Assembly: GCA_039815685.1 (NCBI GenBank)
Contig: JBCBYV010000019.1
Location: 37,132 to 101,131 of the forward strand
Source of the DNA: Thermohalobaculum sp039815685
GTDB taxonomy: Bacteria; Pseudomonadota; Alphaproteobacteria; Rhodobacterales; Rhodobacteraceae
DNA: 64,000 nt
Direction: 5' to 3'
A program made the position numbers and the translations under genes. The notes under the pieces are model-generated. The model made no database searches. It worked only from the letters and a program-made list of their open reading frames with translations, and was not told the origin of the DNA. The first letter of the stretch is position 1, and each line of letters starts with the position of its first letter. Of this stretch, positions 36,927 through 44,898 are shown piece by piece.

Positions 36927-37168
36927 CCGCCCTCGGCGCTTGCTCGCCAGGGTGGCTTTTTGACAACGCCATGCCGGCTCGCTTCGATGCGCCTTAGAGT
37001 TTTTTCGGAGATGCCTCGTTGCTGCCCTCAGGCTGCCATGATTGAGAACAAACCTATGTTCATGGCGTGCATCGTGGTAGCTTAAGTGACAAGCAGACGG
37101 CGCAGCCCGAGGGGTTCGGCAGGTTAAGTGCTGCGCCGAATTGGGGTTGAGGCAACTGGGCGGATCAG

Positions 37169-37900
37169 ATGGTTCACTGGCCACTCGTCGCGATTTTGGT
37201 GATCGCTGCAGGGTTCATTCTGACTGACCCTGCCATCGAAAGCCCGGTCCTAGAGGCCGAGGCGACGATGCGTCTCCTCTATCTTGGCATCATCGCCATC
37301 GGTCTTCTCCTCGTCGCCATCGGACAGGTCTTCTTTCGCGGCCAGTGGCGTCTCGCGCACAACGCAGCAGTCTGGTCGGCAGTCGTCGTGGCAATCGGAG
37401 CCTGCTGGCTCGACCGTGATGATCTGAAGGCGCATCTTGCGGAGATCCGAGGCGAAGTCCTGCACTCCGTCGCGCTTTCCAATGCCGGCGCAGAGGAGCA
37501 GCTCGAGCGCGCTTGGGACGGCCATTATCGCGCGGATACGGTGGTGAACGGCCGAACCATGACGCTGATGGTCGATACCGGGGCGACGATGGTGGTGCTG
37601 CCCTATGAGCAGGTCTCCACGATCGGTATCGATCCGACGGCGCTCGACTTCCACATGCCCGTGATGACGGCCAATGGCAAATCTACCGTGGCGCCGATTA
37701 CGATCCGCGAGATCCGCGTCGGCAATATTGTTGTGCGCGATGTGCAAGCTGCGGTGGCGCACCCGGGCCGGCTCCAGATGGGCCTCCTCGGCATGAGCTT
37801 CCTCGATCAGCTCTCCGAGACCAGCTTCCAGGGCAAGAAGCTGTTTCTCCGCCAGGGCGCTAATGACACGCGGTTGGTTGAGCGGTTGGTCGATCAGTAA
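37169..37900 (+). CDS. Membrane-anchored retropepsin-like aspartic protease (TIGR02281 family)
   Basis: A 243-aa protein with three N-terminal membrane helices (WPLVAILVIAAGFIL; LYLGIIAIGLLLVAIGQVFF; AAVWSAVVVAIGACWL) and a C-terminal clan AA aspartic protease domain. The catalytic motif is LMVDTGATMVVLP, with VGNIVVRDVQAAVA and LLGMSFLDQL as in other TIGR02281 proteins. These behave like retroviral proteases and may act as dimers at the periplasmic face. It stands alone 242 bp after the ccmI operon. The catalytic Asp is intact; physiological substrates of the family are largely unknown. Confidence 0.9.
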   Translation: MVHWPLVAILVIAAGFILTDPAIESPVLEAEATMRLLYLGIIAIGLLLVAIGQVFFRGQWRLAHNAAVWSAVVVAIGACWLDRDDLKAHLAEIRGEVLHSVALSNAGAEEQLERAWDGHYRADTVVNGRTMTLMVDTGATMVVLPYEQVSTIGIDPTALDFHMPVMTANGKSTVAPITIREIRVGNIVVRDVQAAVAHPGRLQMGLLGMSFLDQLSETSFQGKKLFLRQGANDTRLVERLVDQ

Positions 37901-37944
37901 CGATCCGTCGGTGCTCAGGGCCGTTCGTTCGCCACCGTCTCGAT

Positions 37945-37990
37945 GCAAAAACCTTGAAAGGTTTTTGCAAATTCCTTCCAAGGAATTTGC
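37945..37990. repeat. Double-hairpin intergenic element, copy B
   Basis: Same layout as the element at 32391-32436: GCAAAAACCTT-GA-AAGGTTTTTGC (37945-37968), then GCAAATTCCTT-CC-AAGGAATTTGC (37967-37990), sharing GC and followed by GCGGCGC. Stem sequences differ between copies, but both sides change together, so pairing is kept. It too sits between convergent genes (aspartic protease and 2OG-oxygenase-like). Confidence 0.85.
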
Positions 37991-37999
37991 GCGGCGCTC

Positions 38000-38869
38000 T
38001 TAGGGCAGGCTAAGCCAAGCCTCAAGCTTGGCGGTGCCATCGGCCAGCGCGGGCAGCTCGGGCCGGAAGTAGAGGATCGGCCGCCACGCTTCTGCCGATG
38101 CTTCCGCTGTCCAAGGTGCGACGCCATGCAGGCTGAGCCGGTGAGCGATGTATGCTGCGCCGGGCTCGACCGAGATCGTAACGCGTCTACAGGTCTCGAA
38201 CACCGTCCTGCGGGCCGAAGTGTAGGCTTCGGTCAAATCTTCTTTTCCCCATAGCTCCCGCGGCACGCCAGCGAGACGGGTGCGGAAGGCGGCGCGCATC
38301 ACGTCATGGCTTCCTTCCCAGAGGGTGAAGGGGGCCGCTTCCGGCGGTGCTTCGGCGAGCGGAATGGCGAGGATGAAGGCATGCGCCTCACCTAGCCGAC
38401 GGTTGCGCTCGGCATCCCGCTCGAGCCCGTCGACATGCGCAGCATCGCGGTTGCGCCGATAGCGAAAGGCGGCCTCGCTTTCGTCCGGCTGGGGCGCGGC
38501 CGGATAGCCTGGGTAGCAGATCGAGAGCTGCGCGGGGTCGAGCGGCAGATCGCCGAACCCCATTGCATCCCGCAGAAATCGAATTGCATCACCCGATAGC
38601 GCCGGCACCGCGCCCCGCCCGCCCATCGCGGCGAGAGATCCGTCCGGCGCGTTGGGCAGGATGTTCACACCTGCGAACCAGGTGCCCCCGCATCGGAGCC
38701 AGGCGGCGCGCACCTCCGGGTCCTCTGCGATGGCGCGGGCATGGGGCAGCACGGCGTCGACCCATGCCGCGAGCACGGGGTCGTAAGGGAAGCTGCACCA
38801 GCCCTTGGTGAGGAGGGCGCGTCGGGCGCGGTCTGCGGTTTCCTTCCCGGGCTGCAAAATGTCCGTCAC
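38000..38869 (-). CDS. Putative 2-oxoglutarate/Fe(II)-dependent oxygenase-like protein
   Basis: A 289-aa protein with the pattern of the phytanoyl-CoA dioxygenase group: an HxD pair (His145, Asp147 in RDAAHVDGLERD), a distal His in AYIAHRLSLHGVAPW (His243 or His248) and an Arg 15-20 residues later (WRPILYFRP) that could hold 2-oxoglutarate. Assignment rests on this motif spacing only, and the substrate is unknown. It overlaps the dusA stop by 4 bp, so the two are translationally coupled, which may simply reflect compact packing. Confidence 0.65.
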   Translation of the reverse strand: MTDILQPGKETADRARRALLTKGWCSFPYDPVLAAWVDAVLPHARAIAEDPEVRAAWLRCGGTWFAGVNILPNAPDGSLAAMGGRGAVPALSGDAIRFLRDAMGFGDLPLDPAQLSICYPGYPAAPQPDESEAAFRYRRNRDAAHVDGLERDAERNRRLGEAHAFILAIPLAEAPPEAAPFTLWEGSHDVMRAAFRTRLAGVPRELWGKEDLTEAYTSARRTVFETCRRVTISVEPGAAYIAHRLSLHGVAPWTAEASAEAWRPILYFRPELPALADGTAKLEAWLSLP

Positions 38870-39903
38870 GCAGCAGCCGATGACGTGGATGAGCGCGCAG
38901 CTTCCGATGGCGCAACGACGGCGAGGGCACGCTCTACCACCTCGGGCCCAGCACCGTCACGGACCGCGTCCTCGCTCAGGATGCGGCGCCAAGCACGGGC
39001 GCCTGGGCGCCCGGCGAAGGCGCCGAGCATGTGGCGCGTCACCTGATTGAGGCGACCGCCTGCCGTGAGATGGCGATCGATATAGGGCAGCATGCCCCGC
39101 ACGGCGGCGGCGGGCGACACCGGAGAGCCTGGGGACACGCCCCCGATGAAGGCGTCCGCGCCGCCGAGGATCGCCGCGGGATCATGGTACGCCGCGCGGC
39201 CGATCATGACGCCAGAAAGGCCCGGCCAGTCATCCATGGCTGCACGCGCCTCGTCGAGCGAGCCGATGCCACCGTTGAGCGCGATCGAGAGAGCCGGGCG
39301 CGCGGCGGCTACACGGCCGACGAGGGCGTAGTCGAGCGGTGGGACGGTCCGGTTTTCCTTGGGGCTAAGCCCATCGAGCCAGGCCTTGCGGGCATGCACG
39401 ATGACGCGCCGAACGCCCGCCGCGGCGACCCGGTCGATAAGAGCGGGGAGCGCGACCTCGGGGTCCTGATCGTCGACCCCGATACGGCATTTGACTGTGA
39501 TCTCCGGGCCGCCCTCGGCAGCTGCGGCAATCATCGCGGCGCTACACTCCGCCACCAGCACCGGCTCCCGCATCAGGCAGGCGCCGAAGCGGCCGGACTG
39601 CACCCTGTCCGACGGGCATCCGACATTGAGGTTGATCTCGGCAAAGCCGCGCGGGGCCGCCATCGCGACGGCGCGCGCGAGGATCTCGGGATCAGATCCA
39701 CCGAGCTGGAGGGCCAGTGGATGTTCGGCGGGATCATGATCGAGGAGCCACCCGGCATCGCCCTTCACAAGCCCTGCGGCGTTGATCATCTCGGTATATA
39801 GCAGCGCGCACGCCGAGAAGCGGCGGTGGAAGAAGCGGCAGTGCCGATCCGTCCACTCCATCATCGGCGCTACGGCCAGTCTATGAGATCGATCCAGCGA
39901 CAT
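38866..39903 (-). CDS. dusA: tRNA-dihydrouridine synthase A
   Basis: A 345-aa flavoenzyme that reduces uridine to dihydrouridine in the tRNA D-loop. The opening VAPMMEWTDRHCRFFHR, the NLNVGCPSDRVQSGRFGACLM region with catalytic Cys96, and RRVIVHARKAWLDGLSPKEN are DusA signatures. The length is normal. It is the first gene of a two-gene unit with the oxygenase-like gene, whose ATG overlaps its stop. Confidence 0.94.
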   Translation of the reverse strand: MSLDRSHRLAVAPMMEWTDRHCRFFHRRFSACALLYTEMINAAGLVKGDAGWLLDHDPAEHPLALQLGGSDPEILARAVAMAAPRGFAEINLNVGCPSDRVQSGRFGACLMREPVLVAECSAAMIAAAAEGGPEITVKCRIGVDDQDPEVALPALIDRVAAAGVRRVIVHARKAWLDGLSPKENRTVPPLDYALVGRVAAARPALSIALNGGIGSLDEARAAMDDWPGLSGVMIGRAAYHDPAAILGGADAFIGGVSPGSPVSPAAAVRGMLPYIDRHLTAGGRLNQVTRHMLGAFAGRPGARAWRRILSEDAVRDGAGPEVVERALAVVAPSEAARSSTSSAAA

Positions 39904-40104
39904 CTCTCGTCTTCAGACTTTCAGTTTCGGGCCCGAGCGCCACGGCTGGTGGCCGGGTATCCCGCAATTTGGCCCGTCATGTCCATCCACGGCGTCGATC
40001 GCCGTACGCGCCGAGTGCAGATTGCCCTGAAACCCGATCCTCGAACGCTACTGTTTTCGCGAGTCGCTGCGATCGTTCTTCCCGCAGCTCCGCTGCGGAG
40101 TGGT

Positions 40105-40890
40105 TCAGACAAGGTCCCAGGCCTGCAGGTTCTCCTCGAGATGAGCGATCGAGGTCGTGCCCGGAATGACGATGATGTTCGGGGAGCGCTTCAGGAGCCA
40201 GGCGAGGGCTTCCTTAGGCTCGAGCTTCGCGCCGCGCTGCATCGGGCTTGCGCCGAGGGGGCCGTAGGGGATGAAGGCAATGTCCTGCTCCGCCGTGATG
40301 TCGACCAGCTCGCCGGCATCCGCCTCGGCCATGTTGAAGCGGTTCTGCACGCTGGCGATGGGGGCGACGCCGAGCGCGCGGTCGAGCTGCTCCGCAGTCA
40401 CGTTGGAGAGGCCGATATGGCCGATGCGCCCGTCGCTCTGCGCCTCTGCAAGGGCGGCAACCGACGTCTCGATCGGGGTCTGAGGATCGACGCGGTGGAG
40501 CTGGAAGAGATCGATCCGGTCGCGGCGGAGATTGACGAGCGCGCGGTCGATCTGGCGGAGAAGCGTGTCGCGCGAGCCATCGACCACGATCTTGTTGGGC
40601 GCCGGCTTGTCGACACCGCCTTTGGTGGCGATGGCGACGCTGCGACCCTCCAGCGCCTCTCCCACGATCCGGTCCGCGGTCTCGGGCCCGTAGGACCAGG
40701 CGCTGTCGAAGAAGTCGACGCCGAGATCGGCGCCCCGGCGGAGGAGGGCGACCCCGCCCTCCCAATCCTCGTGGGGGCCATAGTTGCCGGGTTGGCCGGT
40801 CAGGCGCATGGCACCATAGCCGATGCGATTGACGGCGATTTCGCCGCCGATATGGAAGGTGCGGTTCGTCGTTTCGTTGGTGGTGCTCAT
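40105..40890 (-). CDS. Aldo/keto reductase
   Basis: A 261-aa NADPH-dependent oxidoreductase with the AKR catalytic tetrad: Asp62 and Tyr67 in FFDSAWSYGPE, Lys90 in IATKGG and His132 in FQLHRVD. The C-terminal cofactor stretch IPGTTSIAHLEENL is present. Length is at the short end of the family. It is divergent from a LysR regulator 94 bp away that probably controls it. The natural substrate is unknown. A 7-bp hairpin (40082-40098) follows the stop. Confidence 0.92.
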   Translation of the reverse strand: MSTTNETTNRTFHIGGEIAVNRIGYGAMRLTGQPGNYGPHEDWEGGVALLRRGADLGVDFFDSAWSYGPETADRIVGEALEGRSVAIATKGGVDKPAPNKIVVDGSRDTLLRQIDRALVNLRRDRIDLFQLHRVDPQTPIETSVAALAEAQSDGRIGHIGLSNVTAEQLDRALGVAPIASVQNRFNMAEADAGELVDITAEQDIAFIPYGPLGASPMQRGAKLEPKEALAWLLKRSPNIIVIPGTTSIAHLEENLQAWDLV

Positions 40891-40984
40891 GACGATCTCT
40901 CCTCTCGGTTTCGAAGCGAGAGGTAACGGTGTTCGTGGTATGGCTGTAGACGCCTAAGTGCTCATTCCTTTATGCGTATTGCGC

Positions 40985-41890
40985 ATGAGCCGGTTCGATC
41001 GCCTCACGCTTCTGGCCACCTTCGTTCGGATTGCCGAGCGCGGTTCGATGACTGCTGCGGCGTCGGATCTGGGCCTGTCACAGCCCGCAGTCTCCCGCCA
41101 GTTGATCGAGCTCGAGCGGCAACTCGGCGTCGAGCTGATCCACCGCACGACGCATTCGCTCGCGCTGACCGAGGAGGGGCGGACGCTGATGGGTGAGGCG
41201 CGCGTCCTCCTCCGCGGCTGGGAGGAGATCGGCGAACGGATCGCCGGAGAGGATGTGCTTGCCGGGCCTATTCGAGCCGTTGCCCCGATTGCCCTTGGCC
41301 AACGACACGCGGTCAGGGCGGCCATCGCGTTCCAGCAGAGGCATCCGGAGGTGACGGTTTCCTGGACGCTCACGGACACGCCTATCCGGTTCGATGAGGA
41401 AGGTTGCGATTGCTGGATCAGGGTGGGCGATGTGCCGGATGATCGCCTCGTCGTCCGCACCATCGGCCATGTCGAGCGTATCGTGGTGGGCGCGCCGAGC
41501 TTTGCCGAGACGGTGGGTGGAGATCTCTCAGATCTGCCATGGGTGACGCTCGGCCCGTTCGAGGGCGACCGGATCGCTCTTTGGGACGACCGGGGTGAGA
41601 GGCGTAGCTTTCGCGGCGATGCACGCCTCGAGACGAACAATATCCACGCGCTGACCGAGGCAGTCCTTGCCGGGATCGGCGTTGCGATCGTCCCGCGCTG
41701 GTTCGTCGAGGAGGAGATTGCGGCCCGGCGGCTGATTGAGATCGCGCCCTGCCTTCGCGCCCGAAGCCTGCCCATCTCCATCGCGACGGCGGCAACTCGT
41801 TCGCGCCCCCGCCGCGTCGATGCGTTCGTGAAGGCGATGACCGAATGGCTCGAGGAGAACCTTCCGCTCGTGTCTTCGGCGCGCAGGTGA
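40985..41890 (+). CDS. LysR-family transcriptional regulator
   Basis: A 301-aa regulator started at MSRFDRLTLLATFVRI. The N-terminal winged helix (GSMTAAASDLGLSQPAVSRQ then LEERQLG-like linker residues) binds DNA; residues about 90-295 form the substrate-binding co-inducer domain. A GTG at 40958 would add nine residues. It is divergent from the aldo/keto reductase, the standard arrangement for a LysR protein and its target; the 94-bp gap should contain its T-N11-A-type site, which I cannot assign. Confidence 0.9.
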   Translation: MSRFDRLTLLATFVRIAERGSMTAAASDLGLSQPAVSRQLIELERQLGVELIHRTTHSLALTEEGRTLMGEARVLLRGWEEIGERIAGEDVLAGPIRAVAPIALGQRHAVRAAIAFQQRHPEVTVSWTLTDTPIRFDEEGCDCWIRVGDVPDDRLVVRTIGHVERIVVGAPSFAETVGGDLSDLPWVTLGPFEGDRIALWDDRGERRSFRGDARLETNNIHALTEAVLAGIGVAIVPRWFVEEEIAARRLIEIAPCLRARSLPISIATAATRSRPRRVDAFVKAMTEWLEENLPLVSSARR

Positions 41891-42059
41891 TCTCCCAAGC
41901 AGGGCGCTTTCCCAACTGCTAGGCCACGACCCCGGAAGGCAGGCAGGCGGCACGCATGGTCCCCGTCGCAGAGCCCTCTTACCGGGCTGAGCGACGTCTG
42001 CGGCTGTCACAGAAACGCACGTCGAAGCGTTACGAAAACGAGAACTTTCTGAAGGGGAA

Positions 42060-42077
42060 CTGCGTCGGGACTGTCAC
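42060..42077 (+). promoter_or_regulatory. Possible degenerate Pho box before phnC
   Basis: CTGCGTC-GGGA-CTGTCAC has the 7-4-7 layout of a PhoB box (consensus CTGTCAT-N4-CTGTCAC). The right half is perfect and the left half matches four of seven. A second isolated CTGTCAC is at 42004-42010. The site is very close to the start codon, which weakens the case for an activator site. Confidence 0.3.
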
Positions 42078-42083
42078 CCACGG

Positions 42084-42950
42084 ATGATATCCGCCGCGGT
42101 GCCGATGGAGGTGCCCGTGCTCGACGTTGCTGCCGTTACCAAGACCTTTGGGACCATGTCCGCCGTAAAGCGACTGAGCTTCTCGGCAGAAGAACCTCAG
42201 ATCATCGGGATAATCGGCCGAAGTGGCGCGGGGAAGTCGACCTTTCTGAGGGTCATGAACCGAATGACCGATGCCTCCGAGGGCGCGATCCGCGTGGATG
42301 GCACGGACATCCTGGCGTTGCGCGGCCGGGCGAAGATGGACTGGCAGCGCAACTGCGCGATGATCTTCCAGCAGTTCAACCTAGTACCGCGGCTGAACGT
42401 CCTTACGAACGTGATCCTGGGTCGGCTGAACCAGCAATCGGTGCTGCGCTCATCGCTCATGCTCTTCAGCGAGGCCGAACGGCACGAAGCGCTGCACCTG
42501 CTCGACCGCTTCGGCGTCGCCCAGACCGCGCTGCAGCGGGCGGAGACGCTGTCGGGCGGGCAGCAGCAGCGCGTCGCGATCTGCCGTGCGATGATGCAGC
42601 AGCCGAAATTCATCCTCGCGGACGAGCCGATCGCCTCGCTCGATCCGCTGAATGCGCGCCTCGTCATGGAGGCGCTACAGCAGATCAATCGCGAAGAGAA
42701 GATCACGATCATCTGCAATCTCCACACCCTCGATACGGCTCGGACCTACTGCGACCGGGTCATCGGGATGCGGGCCGGCGAAAAGGTGTTCGACGACGTG
42801 CCGGAGGCGCTGACGGACCGGACGGCGCGCGAGATCTACGGCGCCGAGGCCGAGGAGGCCTTCGAAGGCTCGATCACCTCGACATCCTTCGGCGTGCGTC
42901 CCGTCGCCGCCGAACCACTGCGTGTGAGCGCCGCCGGCGGCGCGCACTGA
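42084..42950 (+). CDS. phnC: Phosphonate/phosphite ABC transporter ATP-binding protein
   Basis: A 288-aa ABC ATPase of the PhnC type: Walker A GRSGAGKSTF, signature LSGGQQQRV, Walker B FILADEPIASLDP. The stretch FQQFNLVPRLNVLTNVILGRL is characteristic of PhnC. The start is uncertain; ATG 42105 (MEVPVLDVAA) is also possible because the conserved core begins there. It powers import by the PhnE pair encoded downstream. No C-P lyase gene is in the window, so the substrate could be a phosphonate, phosphite or similar phosphorus compound. Confidence 0.9.
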   Translation: MISAAVPMEVPVLDVAAVTKTFGTMSAVKRLSFSAEEPQIIGIIGRSGAGKSTFLRVMNRMTDASEGAIRVDGTDILALRGRAKMDWQRNCAMIFQQFNLVPRLNVLTNVILGRLNQQSVLRSSLMLFSEAERHEALHLLDRFGVAQTALQRAETLSGGQQQRVAICRAMMQQPKFILADEPIASLDPLNARLVMEALQQINREEKITIICNLHTLDTARTYCDRVIGMRAGEKVFDDVPEALTDRTAREIYGAEAEEAFEGSITSTSFGVRPVAAEPLRVSAAGGAH

Positions 42951-42990
42951 CCCTCGCTCACCGATCACGAGAACGACAGGAGAGACCACC

Positions 42991-43947
42991 ATGATCCCGC
43001 TGCTGAACCGTCTGGCGGCTGGCGCCGCCATGGCTACCTTTGCGACCGTCGCCCTTGCGGATGCGTCGAAATACGAGGGGCCGACCTTCGATCTTGCCTC
43101 GGTGCAGGACGAGTTCCGCATCGGCTTCCTCGGCGACGAGGCGGCACAGGACATCATCTCGCGCAATGAGTGCCTGCAGGATTATGTCGAGGCGGCCTAC
43201 GGCGTGCCGGCCAAGATGTTCACCTTCAAGGACTATGCCGGCACGATGGAGTCCTTCGCTGGCGGCAACCTCGATTACACGTGGTTTGGCGCCTCGGGCT
43301 ATGCGGGCCTCTACCTGCAGAACCCCGAGATCGGTGAGCCGATCATGACCCGCATGCAGCCGACCGGCGACACCGGCTACTACTCGGTGATGGTCACCCG
43401 CGCCGATAGCGGTATCGAAAGCCTCAAGGACATGAAGGGCAAGTCGCTCGGCTTCGCCGATCCGAACTCGACCTCGGGCTACCTGATCCCGTCCATCGAA
43501 CTCGTAGACAAGATCGGCAGTCTCGACGGGTACTTCAGTGACACCGAGTTCCAGGGCGGGCATGAGAACGGCGTGCTTGCCGTGCTGAACGGTGACGTCG
43601 ATGCGTCGGTCACCTGGGTCTCCGGCGTCGGCGCGTGGGAGGAGGGCTACACCTCCGGCAACCTGCGCAAGATGGTCGACAAGGGCATCCTCAACATGGA
43701 CGACATCAAGCAGATCTGGTCGTCCAACCTGATCCCCAACGGCCCGATCGTCGTGCGCAAGGAGCTGCCGCAGGAGGCGAAGGACACCCTTCTGGGCATG
43801 AAGCAGTGGATCCTCGAGAACGATCCCGAGTGCAACGAGAACATCGCGAACGGCGTGGTGAAGGCGTGGGTGCCGGTCGACCACTCGTTCTACGAAGTCA
43901 TCGTCAAGGCCCGTCAGGCGAAGATCGAGACCCAGAAAAGCAACTGA
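42991..43947 (+). CDS. phnD: Phosphonate ABC transporter substrate-binding protein
   Basis: A 318-aa periplasmic binding protein with signal peptide (LAAGAAMATFATVALADA). Family stretches are visible: YAGTMESFAGGNLDYTWFG, GKSLGFADPNSTSGYLIP and SNLIPNGPIVVRKELP. The FADPNSTSG loop is where phosphonate groups are held in characterised PhnD proteins. It follows phnC by 40 bp and precedes two permease genes. Confidence 0.92.
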   Translation: MIPLLNRLAAGAAMATFATVALADASKYEGPTFDLASVQDEFRIGFLGDEAAQDIISRNECLQDYVEAAYGVPAKMFTFKDYAGTMESFAGGNLDYTWFGASGYAGLYLQNPEIGEPIMTRMQPTGDTGYYSVMVTRADSGIESLKDMKGKSLGFADPNSTSGYLIPSIELVDKIGSLDGYFSDTEFQGGHENGVLAVLNGDVDASVTWVSGVGAWEEGYTSGNLRKMVDKGILNMDDIKQIWSSNLIPNGPIVVRKELPQEAKDTLLGMKQWILENDPECNENIANGVVKAWVPVDHSFYEVIVKARQAKIETQKSN

Positions 43948-43998
43948 GGCAGATCGGGCGCGCGATTCCGATCGCGCGCCCATCCACGCCGCCGGCCG

Positions 43999-44898
43999 AT
44001 GCTCCCCCCTGTCGCCCCTCCAAGACTGACGCCGAGTGCCCCGATGGTCGCAAGCCTTCCCGAGCATTTAGATCGGCTCGACAGTGAGCTGACGCTGATC
44101 CAGCGTCGCAAGACCGCCTACACCTTCCTCGGCATCGCGGTTGCCGCTGCGGTCGCCTTCGTCGGTGTCGATATGGCCAACTCGGCCAATGCGACGCCTT
44201 TCAGCGAGGGCATCACCAAGATCTTCGACTTTCCCATCGACATGATGGCGATGAGCTACGAGCTCGGCCTCGGTCGATGGATTGCGCGGGTCGGCGAGTT
44301 CGTGCCGGACCTCATGCTCACGCTCAACATGGCGCTGCTGTCGACCCTCCTGGGCTTCGTCTTCGCCATGGTCATGGCGTGTTTTGCGTCGCGCAACATC
44401 ATGCCTAATGCGACGGTTGTCGTCGTCACGCGTCGGCTGCTCGACCTCTTCCGGTCGTTCCCCGAAATCGTCATCGCGCTGGTCTTCCTGTACCTCATGG
44501 GCAAGAGCCTTCTGCCGGCGGTGATCGCGATCACGATCCACACCACCGGGGCGCTCGGCAAACTCTTCTCCGAGGCGATCGAGAACATCGACACCAAGCC
44601 ACTCGATGGCCTCGCCTCCACCGGGGCGGGCTGGACTAGCAGGGTGCGCTTCGGCGTCTTACCGCAAGTGATGCCGCTCTTCTTCTCCTACGCGATCCTG
44701 CGGCTCGAGATTAACGTGCGCGCCTCAACCATCCTTGGCTTCTTCGGTGCCGGCGGTATTGGTCAGGCGCTCTCGACGATGATCCAGTGGCGCGACGGCG
44801 GCCGGGTGATGGCGATCTTCTTCCTGCTCGTCGTCACGATCGTTGCACTCGACTATCTCTCGGACTGGGTCCGTGCGCGCATGGTCGGGAGGCGATGA
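43999..44898 (+). CDS. phnE: Phosphonate ABC transporter permease, first PhnE
   Basis: A 299-aa inner-membrane permease with about six helices. The EAA loop that contacts PhnC is SEAIENIDTKPLDGLASTGA followed by GVLPQVMP. Typical PhnE sequences FRSFPEIVIALVFL and GFFGAGGIGQAL are present. The first 15 residues (MLPPVAPPRLTPSAP) may be untranslated; MVASLPEHLDRLD is an alternative start. Its stop overlaps the start of the second permease. Confidence 0.9.
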   Translation: MLPPVAPPRLTPSAPMVASLPEHLDRLDSELTLIQRRKTAYTFLGIAVAAAVAFVGVDMANSANATPFSEGITKIFDFPIDMMAMSYELGLGRWIARVGEFVPDLMLTLNMALLSTLLGFVFAMVMACFASRNIMPNATVVVVTRRLLDLFRSFPEIVIALVFLYLMGKSLLPAVIAITIHTTGALGKLFSEAIENIDTKPLDGLASTGAGWTSRVRFGVLPQVMPLFFSYAILRLEINVRASTILGFFGAGGIGQALSTMIQWRDGGRVMAIFFLLVVTIVALDYLSDWVRARMVGRR

